From: an uncultured Cyclobacteriaceae bacterium
GTDB taxonomy: Bacteria; Bacteroidota; Bacteroidia; Cytophagales; Cyclobacteriaceae
Assembly (NCBI GenBank): GCA_905479015.1
Contig: CAJQKV010000007.1
Location: 124,001-188,000 of the forward strand
Reading direction: 5' to 3'
DNA length: 64,000 nt
Below, piece by piece: positions 45,092 through 53,569 of this stretch; position 1 is the stretch's first letter, and the number at the start of each line of letters is the position of its first letter. Both the position numbers and the translations under genes were made by a program. Under the pieces are notes generated by a model. That model was not told where the DNA came from, did not search any database, and was given only the letters and a program-made list of their open reading frames with translations.

Positions 45092-46507
45092 ATGAAAATA
45101 TTATTAACAGGAGCAACGGGTTACATTGGAAAAAGACTGCTCCTCGAATTAATATACCATGGCCATCACATAGTTTGTAGCGTTCGAGACAAAAATAGAT
45201 TTTCTGCACCCGCCTCTATTTTAAACCAAATAGAAGTCATTGAAGTTGATTTTTTGGATTTCAAGTCTCTAGAAAAAATACCCCAAGATATTGAGGGTGC
45301 TTATTATCTGATGCATTCCATGTCTAATACCCATGATTATGAAAAATTAGAAAAACAATCTGCTATTCATTTTCGTGAAATTATGAAGGGTAAAGATGTG
45401 CGACATGTCGTTTACCTCAGTGGTATTACCAATGAGGACTCATTGTCAGCACATTTATCATCCCGACGTACTGTCGAGCATGAATTAGGACTGGGTTCTT
45501 ATCCTTTGACTACATTACGCGCAGGCATCATTATTGGATCGGGCAGTGCTTCTTTTGAGATCATTCGTGATTTGGTCGAAAAGTTACCTATTATGATTAC
45601 TCCAAAATGGTTGAATACTAGATGTCAGCCCATAGGTGTTGACAATGTCCTAGATTGTTTGGTGAAAACACTAGGCAATGAAAAAACTTATGATCAAAAT
45701 TTTGATATTGGGGGACCTGAAATCATGACCTATAGACAAATTCTACTTGGCTTTGCCCAGGTCCGAAATTTGAAGCGGGCCATCATTACTGTTCCCATAA
45801 TGACACCCAAGTTGTCCTCCTATTGGCTGTATTTTGTCACCTCCACCTCTTTTAAATTAGCTTCAGCCCTAGTCAGCAGTATGAAAGTCGAAGTGGTGTG
45901 TAGAGATCTTAAACTGCTCGAAATTTTAAATGTTGAACCCATCAATTATCATGAGGCCCTCAAAAGAACTTTATCAGAAATTGTAGAAAATCGAATTGTA
46001 TCCAGCTGGAAAGATTCCTTGATCAGCAGTGCATTCAATCTCAATATCTCAGAATTTCTTCAGGTACCCGTCTTTGGGTGTTTTCGAGATCAAAGATCAC
46101 ATCAAATCTTAAATAAAAAAGAATGTGTTGATCGTATTTGGCGCATCGGAGGGCAAAGAGGCTGGTATTACGCCAATGGCCTGTGGAAGCTACGGGGATT
46201 TATAGATAAACTATTTGGGGGGGTTGGGTTGCGCAGAGGTAGAACGCAAGAAGACACGCTCCATGTCGGGGATGCCATAGATTTTTGGCGTGTTTTATAT
46301 GCAGACAAAGAAGAAGGTAGATTACTGTTATTTGCTGAAATGAAACTCCCCGGGGAAGCTTGGTTAGAATTCAAAGTTAAAGGAACCTATTTGGAGCAAA
46401 CGGCTACTTTCAGACCCAAAGGTGTTTGGGGTCGACTTTACTGGTATGCTGTTTTTCCCTTTCATGGTTTTATCTTTAAAGGCATGTTAAATAACCTTAC
46501 AAAATAA
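45092..46507 (+). CDS. NAD(P)-binding epimerase-like protein with DUF2867 domain
   Basis: 471 residues. N-terminal atypical SDR domain (about 1-230) with the nucleotide loop LLTGATGYIGKRL and YYLMHSM; C-terminal DUF2867 domain (about 320-465) with GWYYANGLWKLRGFIDKL, GLRRGR and FRPKGVWGRLYW. This fused architecture is widespread in photolyase/LitR neighbourhoods; its reaction is unknown. The stop TAA directly abuts the photolyase ATG at 46508. Confidence 0.85.
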   Translation: MKILLTGATGYIGKRLLLELIYHGHHIVCSVRDKNRFSAPASILNQIEVIEVDFLDFKSLEKIPQDIEGAYYLMHSMSNTHDYEKLEKQSAIHFREIMKGKDVRHVVYLSGITNEDSLSAHLSSRRTVEHELGLGSYPLTTLRAGIIIGSGSASFEIIRDLVEKLPIMITPKWLNTRCQPIGVDNVLDCLVKTLGNEKTYDQNFDIGGPEIMTYRQILLGFAQVRNLKRAIITVPIMTPKLSSYWLYFVTSTSFKLASALVSSMKVEVVCRDLKLLEILNVEPINYHEALKRTLSEIVENRIVSSWKDSLISSAFNLNISEFLQVPVFGCFRDQRSHQILNKKECVDRIWRIGGQRGWYYANGLWKLRGFIDKLFGGVGLRRGRTQEDTLHVGDAIDFWRVLYADKEEGRLLLFAEMKLPGEAWLEFKVKGTYLEQTATFRPKGVWGRLYWYAVFPFHGFIFKGMLNNLTK

Positions 46508-47797
46508 ATGAAAATCGCTATTTTTTGGTTCCGAAGAGATCTTCGACTTGAGGATAATACTGCGCTTCATGCGGCGTTAAAATCAGGTAACCAAGTACTT
46601 CCCATATTTATATTTGATCAAGATATCTTGTCCGATTTACCAGAGCAAGATGCACGATTGGGCTTTATTCATGATTTATTAACAGATATCAATTCAAGCC
46701 TTCATACGCTTGGAAGTGGGGTACAATGTTTGTTTGGTAGTCCACTTAATGTTTGGAAATCCTTGATTGAGACTTACGACATTTCCTCAGTGTTCATCAA
46801 CAAAGACTATGAACCCTATGCACGGAAAAGAGATCAAGAAATTGCCGCCTTACTCTCAGAAAATGGTATTGTCTTACATACCTTCAAGGATCAGGTAATT
46901 TTTGAAGAAAATGAAGTTTTAAAGGCAGATGGCAAACCTTATACTGTTTTTACTCCCTATAAAAATAAATGGCTTTCTCATTTCAACAAAGAAATGTTAC
47001 CATTTGAAGCTTCCGACTTCAAAGCCCTATATAAACAAACGCAAGTTTTACCCTCTTTGATTAGTATGAATTTCAAAGTTGCCACCATAAAGGTTAAGCC
47101 CTATGATCTCTCATCACTGAGCGAATACATCAAAAGTAGAGACTTACCCAGTACAGATAATACGAGCTATCTGAGTCCACATTTGAGATTTGGGAGTGTC
47201 AGTGTCCGAAAAATTATCAGTACACTTAAAGAAACAGATGCGGTCTTTTTAAGCGAACTGATCTGGCGTGAATTTTTCATGCAAATAATCTACCATTTCC
47301 CAAGAGTCATAACTGAGAACTTTAAGGTTAAATACAACAGCATCGTTTGGAGAAATGATCAACAGGAATTTGAAAAATGGTGTGCAGGTAAGACGGGTTA
47401 TCCTATGGTTGATGCGGGTATGAGACAATTGAACGCCACGGGATATATGCATAACCGCGTGCGCATGGTCACTGCAAGTTTTCTGTGTAAGCATTTACTC
47501 ATTGATTGGCGTTGGGGAGAAGCCTATTTTGCTCAAAAACTTTTAGATTATGAGCTTTCTTCTAATAACGGCAACTGGCAATGGTCGGCAGGTACGGGCT
47601 GTGATGCTACCCCTTATTTTAGGGTATTTAATCCAACTTCACAACAACAAAAATTCGATGGCAAAGGAATTTATGTCAAAAAATGGATTCCTGAATTAGA
47701 TTCCTTTGACTATGTCCCTCCAATGGTTGATCACAAATTGGCACGTGAAAGAGCCTTGAGTACCTATAAAATAGGCCTTGCAGCGTATCAAAATTAA
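46508..47797 (+). CDS. phr: Deoxyribodipyrimidine photolyase (class I, CPD-type)
   Basis: 429 residues, complete. Repairs cyclobutane pyrimidine dimers with light energy and reduced FAD. N-terminal antenna domain begins IAIFWFRRDLRLEDNTAL and ends YTVFTPYKNKW. The FAD domain has the canonical YLSPHLRFGSVS, ELIWREFFMQI, TGYMHNRVRMVTASFL and the segment GNWQWSAGTGCDATPYFRVF. Of the four homologues in the window it is the most canonical. It is the last gene of the SRPBCC operon, and its stop shares bases with the stop of the converging carotenoid operon. Confidence 0.94.
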   Translation: MKIAIFWFRRDLRLEDNTALHAALKSGNQVLPIFIFDQDILSDLPEQDARLGFIHDLLTDINSSLHTLGSGVQCLFGSPLNVWKSLIETYDISSVFINKDYEPYARKRDQEIAALLSENGIVLHTFKDQVIFEENEVLKADGKPYTVFTPYKNKWLSHFNKEMLPFEASDFKALYKQTQVLPSLISMNFKVATIKVKPYDLSSLSEYIKSRDLPSTDNTSYLSPHLRFGSVSVRKIISTLKETDAVFLSELIWREFFMQIIYHFPRVITENFKVKYNSIVWRNDQQEFEKWCAGKTGYPMVDAGMRQLNATGYMHNRVRMVTASFLCKHLLIDWRWGEAYFAQKLLDYELSSNNGNWQWSAGTGCDATPYFRVFNPTSQQQKFDGKGIYVKKWIPELDSFDYVPPMVDHKLARERALSTYKIGLAAYQN

Positions 47798-48498
47798 TGA
47801 GCTCTGGACTGTAAGGCTTTGGGTAAAAAGGTTTCGGTCAATAAAATATTCAGCAAAACCAAGCCCATGCCGTAAAATACATCCTCTACTGGAATGGTAA
47901 AGATTCGGATACCTAAATTCTCAGCATCGTTGTACCAAACGATGGGTGCATCAATTAAACTACCCGTAAGCACACCGTTGACCATTAAAAAGGGCAATAT
48001 AAGTAGGCCCCAAGCGATATAAAACCTCCTCAACAATATAGGTTTTGATACAAAAGTGACTACCAATATGGTCAATGTAAAAAAAGCATTGAAAGCAGTG
48101 TAGGTTTTATCAAAAAAGAACACCAGCATCAGCACTAAAATCAGAGCTAAAAAAGCACTGATCAGATTAGTCATACCTCTGGACAATCCCCCTTGGGGAG
48201 AGATCGCTATCAATGTGTAATGAGAAAAAACACAAGCAAAAGGGATACATACAAAGAAGAGCACTTCTTCAATGGGCAACTGCCAAATACGCAGCGCCAT
48301 GAGATAATCTGGGTTAAAACCCCAAATTCCTTGCACAGTAAAATAAATATCCCAGCTGAGGTAAGCACATCCACTGAGGACCATCGCAGGAAAAAAAGCT
48401 TTGAATTTCTTATGAAATTTTAGACGAGGATGAAAACTAAAAAAAAAGGGCACAAAAATAGTTGCAATATCTATTATCAAGTATAAATAATGCCTCAT
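47794..48498 (-). CDS. Lycopene cyclase (fused CrtYc-CrtYd type membrane protein)
   Basis: 234 residues from the ATG at 48498, which overlaps the crtZ stop (ATGA); the longer open frame begins with GTG at 48552 inside crtZ. About six to seven transmembrane helices in two repeats, each with a catalytic Pro-x-Glu-Glu/Asp motif: LPIEEVLFF and IPVEDVFYG. These are hallmarks of the heterodimeric-type cyclase domains fused into one chain, as in Bacteroidota and fungal CarRP. It cyclises lycopene to beta-carotene. Last gene of the crt operon. Confidence 0.88.
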   Translation of the reverse strand: MRHYLYLIIDIATIFVPFFFSFHPRLKFHKKFKAFFPAMVLSGCAYLSWDIYFTVQGIWGFNPDYLMALRIWQLPIEEVLFFVCIPFACVFSHYTLIAISPQGGLSRGMTNLISAFLALILVLMLVFFFDKTYTAFNAFFTLTILVVTFVSKPILLRRFYIAWGLLILPFLMVNGVLTGSLIDAPIVWYNDAENLGIRIFTIPVEDVFYGMGLVLLNILLTETFLPKALQSRAH

Positions 48499-48947
48499 CT
48501 GCTCCATTCTGATTTGAAATACTTGAGCGGGACTAGTAACATCCCAAAGCACTCCCCTTCCTCCTTCGTCTGGTTCTTATGATGTATTTTATGGGCTTTA
48601 CGTATGGCACGTAAGTAAGCATTATTTGATCTAGTGAAAATTTTAATTCTTTGATGTATGAAGATATCATGCACCAAAAAATAACAAAGACCATAAGCTG
48701 CGATACCAAAGCCAATAGCCATAAGATAAAAAATAGAAAAATGGGAGCCTAATACGATACAGAGCATACTTGGGGTGGCAAAAATCAAAAAGAAACTATC
48801 ATTCCGTTCAAAAATGTGTGCCTCATTTTCTCTGGTATGATGGTCTTCATGAAGATTCCAAAATAGGCCATGCATGATGTATTTATGGGCAAACCAAGCT
48901 ACGAATTCCATAAAAAAGAAAGTACCTACAAAAGCAATAATGTTCAT
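48495..48947 (-). CDS. crtZ: Beta-carotene hydroxylase (fatty acid hydroxylase superfamily)
   Basis: 150 residues from the ATG at 48947 (the open frame extends to a TTG at 48956). Membrane di-iron hydroxylase. The histidine clusters are visible: AHKYIMH, HEDHH, HDIFIHQR and HKIHHK, with membrane helices between them. It adds 3-hydroxyl groups to beta-ionone rings to make zeaxanthin. It lies between the unknown exported protein gene and the cyclase gene in the crt operon. Confidence 0.9.
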   Translation of the reverse strand: MNIIAFVGTFFFMEFVAWFAHKYIMHGLFWNLHEDHHTRENEAHIFERNDSFFLIFATPSMLCIVLGSHFSIFYLMAIGFGIAAYGLCYFLVHDIFIHQRIKIFTRSNNAYLRAIRKAHKIHHKNQTKEEGECFGMLLVPLKYFKSEWSR

Positions 48948-48976
48948 CGAGACCAATATGTTTTAGCTATTCAAAA

Positions 48977-49477
48977 TTAATCATTTATATCAAGTAAAAA
49001 AGCATTCAACCGACCCTGTTGTAAATCAGAAAGACGTTTCCCATTTAATAAATTGTCACAAAATTTTTTAATCCACGTCATATTTAACCCTGAATTCAAA
49101 ATATTACTGATATAAAATTCTAAGTCTGTTTCAATACTTTCGTCATAGCTTAAAAAGCTAGGTGCATTGAGTTGAACTAGCAGACGGAGGTATCTTAATT
49201 CTGGATTGTCTTGGTTTTGATCAATCGCCTGTTCAATTTTTTCTTTACCACTATTGAAATAATTCCATTTTTCTCCAGGCCAAAAAGCATTTTCTGCCAA
49301 CATGGTCTCCGAGACCCCTACATAAGCCATGACCAAAGGATTTGAATCCCATTGCGCATCTGATTGTAATGCATCTAAATAAGCCTGCGTAATTTTTTGA
49401 CTGTGGAATTCTATCCTGATACTCACTTCAGGGATACTCAATGGGGTTAATATGAGCCAAATAAAAATGATTTTCAA
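48977..49477 (-). CDS. Exported hypothetical protein within the carotenoid operon
   Basis: 166 residues. An N-terminal hydrophobic signal (about 1-18) is followed by a soluble helical domain; WPGEKWNYFNSGKEKIEQAI and NPELRYLRLLVQLNAPSFL suggest a TPR-like or helical-hairpin fold. I do not recognise a named family. The start overlaps the crtB stop by 4 nt (ATGA), so it is co-translated with phytoene synthase, which suggests a role in carotenoid metabolism or deposition; this is inference. Confidence 0.7.
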   Translation of the reverse strand: MKIIFIWLILTPLSIPEVSIRIEFHSQKITQAYLDALQSDAQWDSNPLVMAYVGVSETMLAENAFWPGEKWNYFNSGKEKIEQAIDQNQDNPELRYLRLLVQLNAPSFLSYDESIETDLEFYISNILNSGLNMTWIKKFCDNLLNGKRLSDLQQGRLNAFLLDIND

Positions 49478-50313
49478 ATGAAATTAAATTTAACTTTTAA
49501 ATAAGATTTAAAAAATAAATAAGTTTTCATAAAATTATTCACTCTTATCCTCGTTTCCAAGAGTCTCGATGACGGTGTTTTTTTAAGCTTTACCAAAAGC
49601 TCAAAATAATATGAATAGGCAGTATAAACTCCTAATTTAGCCACTAAAGGTAGTTGTGTAATTCCTATTTGAGCTGCATAAAAATCTTCCTGTATCTCTT
49701 TAATAATCCCGTCCTTAGATTTTTCATCTAAATTCTCTAAATCTACTTGAGGAAAGTAAGAACGATTTAAAACATCTAAATCGTTTTTAATATCTCTTAG
49801 AAAATTTACTTTTTGAAAAGCTGAGCCCAAGCGCATGGCGCTGTCTTTAAGTGATTCATAAAGTTGATCATTCCCCTCCACAAAAACTTTGAGACACATC
49901 AAGCCCACGACATCAGCAGATCCATAAATGTATTGCTTATACTCCTCCTTGGTACTATATTGCGTTTTATAAAGATCCATTTTCATACTTCGCATAAAAG
50001 CATCGACTAAGGATATGTCAATGTCATATTTAAGTATCGTTTTTTGAAAGGAATTGAGAATAGGGTTTAAACTAATTCCAACCTTGAGTGCCGCATAAAA
50101 ATCTTCTTCAAATTGCTTAAGTAATTCCTCTTGATTGTGCTCATGAAAGGTATCTACAATTTCATCTGCAAATCTCACAAACCCATAAATGTTATGAATG
50201 TCTTGTTGAATAGTCGGAGACAATAAGTTTACAGCCTTATAAAAGGAAGTGCTGTATCTGAGGGTTACTTCTTTGCTACACGCTTCGGTCAGCTCATCAT
50301 ATAACAACGTCAT
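49474..50313 (-). CDS. crtB: Phytoene synthase
   Basis: 279 residues of the squalene/phytoene synthase family. It condenses two geranylgeranyl diphosphates to phytoene. The two Asp-rich motifs are DEIVD (in GFVRFADEIVDTF) and D-I-K-N-D (in KVNFLRDIKNDLDVL), with RSYFP after the second. The start overlaps the crtI stop by 4 nt. Geranylgeranyl diphosphate synthase is not encoded in this window. Confidence 0.94.
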   Translation of the reverse strand: MTLLYDELTEACSKEVTLRYSTSFYKAVNLLSPTIQQDIHNIYGFVRFADEIVDTFHEHNQEELLKQFEEDFYAALKVGISLNPILNSFQKTILKYDIDISLVDAFMRSMKMDLYKTQYSTKEEYKQYIYGSADVVGLMCLKVFVEGNDQLYESLKDSAMRLGSAFQKVNFLRDIKNDLDVLNRSYFPQVDLENLDEKSKDGIIKEIQEDFYAAQIGITQLPLVAKLGVYTAYSYYFELLVKLKKTPSSRLLETRIRVNNFMKTYLFFKSYLKVKFNFI

Positions 50314-51785
50314 GTTAATACTTGTTTACTCGTGTTTTGAGAGATCAGTTCCGCCGCAATTTTACCAGAAATCAAAGAAGGGGGTACGCCCGGTCCTGGG
50401 ACGGTTAGTTGCCCAGTAAAATATAAATTTTTTACTTTTTTACTCATTATTTTTGGCCTTAAAAATGCCGTCTGGAGTAAGGTATTGGCCAATCCGTAGG
50501 CATTTCCTTTATAAGAATTATAATCCTCCTTAAAATCATTGAGGCAATAGGACTCCTTAAAGGAAATGAATGTTTTTATGGATTGTTTAGTGTGCTTTTC
50601 TAATCGTGCGAGTATCATATCAAAATACTTTTCTCGTAAGGTTTCAGAGTCTTCTAGATCTGGTGCCAAAGGAATGAGAAAAAAACCACTTTCCTTGCCC
50701 TCGGGAGCAACCGTAGGATCTGTCAGACTCGTGAAACTGGCGTAAAATAAAGGAGCCTTCGGCCATTTAGGATCATCATATATTTCACTGGCATGGGCTT
50801 CAAAATTAGTATCAAAAAACAACATATGATGCAGTATGCCAGATAGTTTTGTATCAAAACCGACATAAAACAATAACGATGAGGGTGCAAACGTCTTTTT
50901 CTGCCAATAAGATTCTTTGTAAGATCTTAGTGCAACAGGCAATAAAGTTTCTGTATGATGGTAGTCCGCGCCGCTCAGTACTAAATCTGAATGTATCAAG
51001 GCTCCATCAATTACTAACCCTTGTACTTTCCCCTTATCGGTAGCAATTTTTTCGACATTGCTTCCCGTATGAATTTTCACACCGAGCGATAAAGCCAACG
51101 TTTCCATGGCTTCGACAACCTTGTACATACCTCCCATTGGATACCAGGTGCCCAAAACAAAATCTGCATGATTCATGAAATTATAAAAGGCAGGTGTATC
51201 TTGAGGTTTAGCTCCCAAAAATAACACAGGGAATTCCAAAATTTTGATGAGCTTTGGATTCTTAAAACGTTTCCTTATTTGATGGCTGATGGTCACCACA
51301 AACTGATCTAGCTTCTTGACAGTTTCAAAGGTCACTAGTTCAAGCGGTGAAATACCTGGTTTATAAACCAACTTCTCAATAGCGATGCGATAATTATGGC
51401 CCGCATCTTCAAGAAATTTAGCTAAAAGGTTACCCGCTCCCGCTTCTTCTTTTTCAAATATTTTAAAAATCTCATCTAATGAATCTGGAATATCTATAAA
51501 GGTACCATCTTCAAAATACACCCTATAAGCGGGGGCCAGACGTTTCAGATCATAGAAATCAGAAGTTTTCTTTCCAAAATCTTGAAAGAACTTATCAAAA
51601 ACATCAGGCATCCAATACCAACTAGGTCCCATGTCGAAGGTAAACCCTTCTTTGACCATTTTTCGAGCCCTTCCCCCTATAGATACATTTTTTTCAAATA
51701 CATCTATCTCAAACCCTGCCTTGGCCAGATAACACGCAGCAGACAAAGAAGAAAAGCCAGAACCAATAATATTTACTTTTTGCAT
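50310..51785 (-). CDS. crtI: Phytoene desaturase
   Basis: 491 residues, FAD-dependent CrtI-type desaturase. The N-terminal dinucleotide fold is IIGSGFSSLSAACYLAKAGF with the adenine-binding VFEKN; GGRARKM and DMGPSWYWMPDV follow. The C-terminal carotenoid-desaturase signature is YFTGQLTVPGPGVPPSLISG. Desaturates phytoene to lycopene. It is the first gene of the minus-strand operon crtI - crtB - unknown - crtZ - cyclase, in which all junctions but one overlap. Confidence 0.95.
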   Translation of the reverse strand: MQKVNIIGSGFSSLSAACYLAKAGFEIDVFEKNVSIGGRARKMVKEGFTFDMGPSWYWMPDVFDKFFQDFGKKTSDFYDLKRLAPAYRVYFEDGTFIDIPDSLDEIFKIFEKEEAGAGNLLAKFLEDAGHNYRIAIEKLVYKPGISPLELVTFETVKKLDQFVVTISHQIRKRFKNPKLIKILEFPVLFLGAKPQDTPAFYNFMNHADFVLGTWYPMGGMYKVVEAMETLALSLGVKIHTGSNVEKIATDKGKVQGLVIDGALIHSDLVLSGADYHHTETLLPVALRSYKESYWQKKTFAPSSLLFYVGFDTKLSGILHHMLFFDTNFEAHASEIYDDPKWPKAPLFYASFTSLTDPTVAPEGKESGFFLIPLAPDLEDSETLREKYFDMILARLEKHTKQSIKTFISFKESYCLNDFKEDYNSYKGNAYGLANTLLQTAFLRPKIMSKKVKNLYFTGQLTVPGPGVPPSLISGKIAAELISQNTSKQVLT

Positions 51786-52033
51786 ATAAACAAGAATACC
51801 TTGTATTAACTTAAAAAAACAACTAAAAGTTCATCTAAAAACTGCAATTTTTCTACAAAGATGATGTTTGACTTGCTATTTAATGAAAACCTTGCACTTA
51901 AACAATTTCAATTAAAAATTAAGTCGTTGGGTGTCAAAATCAATCCCAAACTAATTTCTGTATAAATTGTGCTTCTGTTTTGATGAGAAGTAGAAAATAA
52001 AGCAAAAAAACTTACGAGATAATTTAAAAAAAT

Positions 52034-53569
52034 ATGTCAAAAAAATTACTACTCATCTCCTTTGTCGTTTCTCTTGGGGGATTTTTATTTGGGTTTGATG
52101 CAGGTATTATTTCTGGTGTAATGTCTTATGTTGGGCCTGAATTCAATTTAACTGATGGGCAAATTGGATGGGTGGTCAGTGCCCCCTCCTGGGCAGCCAT
52201 GATCGCCATGATCTTTTCGGGACGATTGAGTGATCGTTTGGGTAGAAAAAAAATGCTTTTACTGGTTGCCTTCCTCTATGCAATGTCTGCTTTGTTCTCA
52301 GCTTATGCCGTCACCTACGAAATGTTATATCTCGCTAGAATGATTGGAGGACTCGCCTTTGGCGCCGCTTTGATTTTGGCACCCATGTACATCGCCGAAA
52401 TTTCAACTGCTGAAAATCGAGGAGTTTTGGTCTCTATACAGCAATTAAACATTGTTTTAGGATTCTTTGCTGCTTTTTTAAGTAATTATTTTTTTAATAA
52501 ATACAATAGCCCTGAGCATTTATTCTTAAATGATGAGAATGTTTGGAGATGGATGCTGGGTGTGGAGCTCATTCCTGCGCTCCTTTATTTTTTAACTTTG
52601 TTTCTCGTACCTCGGAGTCCAAGATGGCTCTACCTTAAAAATAAATATATCGAAGCAAAACAAGTCCTCAATCAAATTCATGGCAAAACCCGGGCTGAAC
52701 TCGAAATTAATTCTATAGAAAAAAGCATCAGTCAGGATAAAGCATTAGGTGAAGCTAAATGGACAGATATTTTAAAGCCCAGTTTTCGTTTCATTATGGC
52801 TTTGGGATTGGTTGTTGGCATTTTACAGCAAATTACAGGGATAAATGCCATCTATTTTTATGCTACCTCTATTTTTAAACAAACTGGGATCGGTACAGAT
52901 GCCGCTTTTTCATCGGGTATTCTATTAAGTTCTGTTACCGTCATTTTCACCTTTATTGCAATGTACTTAATTGACCGGGCAGGAAGAAGACCCTTACTGT
53001 TGGTTGGTACTGCTGGAATTGCTTTTAGTTTGCTTTTATGTGCCTTTGGCTTTAATCAAGCCACTTATCAGCTCACCTCGCAAGATATTGCCCAATTCAA
53101 ATTTGAAAAAGCCCAAAATCTAATCCCTCTTGCGGGTAAGATCTACCAAAATGATGTCGCCTTTAAAGAAGAAATGAAAACCGTCTTGGGAAACCGTTCT
53201 TACAACAAGAATGACGGCGTAATTCTTGAGGCAGCGACTCAAATAAATGCCACTTTGGTCCTCGCAGGTATTTTAGGATTTATTGCCTGCTTTGCCTTCT
53301 CACTTGGACCTGTCATGTGGGTCTTATTGTCTGAGTTATATCCCATTAAATACAGGGGAATTGCCATTGGCATTGTTGCCTTCGTTAATTCATTTATAAG
53401 CTCTGCCGTACAGCTTGTATTTCCATGGGAGTTATCAAACTTAGGCAACGCCATGAGTTTCTTCATCTTTGGTGCTATTGCTGCGGTGGGCTTCTTTGTC
53501 TTATTAAAAATATTACCAGAAACCAAAGGAAAATCCTTGGAGGAACTTGAAACCGCATTGATCAAATGA
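52034..53569 (+). CDS. Sugar porter family MFS transporter
   Basis: 511 residues with 12 predicted transmembrane helices. Sugar-porter signatures: RLSDRLGRKKMLLL after TM2, PRSPRWLYLK after TM6, DRAGRRPLLL and the PETKGKSLEELE end. An unusually long loop (about residues 345-405) between late helices contains QFKFEKAQNLIPLAGKIY and is predicted to lie outside the membrane. It probably imports a hexose or pentose with protons or sodium. Stop and start overlap (ATGA) with the GH16 gene, linking uptake to beta-glucan hydrolysis. Confidence 0.88.
   Translation: MSKKLLLISFVVSLGGFLFGFDAGIISGVMSYVGPEFNLTDGQIGWVVSAPSWAAMIAMIFSGRLSDRLGRKKMLLLVAFLYAMSALFSAYAVTYEMLYLARMIGGLAFGAALILAPMYIAEISTAENRGVLVSIQQLNIVLGFFAAFLSNYFFNKYNSPEHLFLNDENVWRWMLGVELIPALLYFLTLFLVPRSPRWLYLKNKYIEAKQVLNQIHGKTRAELEINSIEKSISQDKALGEAKWTDILKPSFRFIMALGLVVGILQQITGINAIYFYATSIFKQTGIGTDAAFSSGILLSSVTVIFTFIAMYLIDRAGRRPLLLVGTAGIAFSLLLCAFGFNQATYQLTSQDIAQFKFEKAQNLIPLAGKIYQNDVAFKEEMKTVLGNRSYNKNDGVILEAATQINATLVLAGILGFIACFAFSLGPVMWVLLSELYPIKYRGIAIGIVAFVNSFISSAVQLVFPWELSNLGNAMSFFIFGAIAAVGFFVLLKILPETKGKSLEELETALIK

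Noticed and set aside
48499-48552. Longer lycopene cyclase start (GTG at 48552)
   Set aside because: The ATG at 48498 forms an ATGA overlap with the crtZ stop and sits directly before the first membrane helix.
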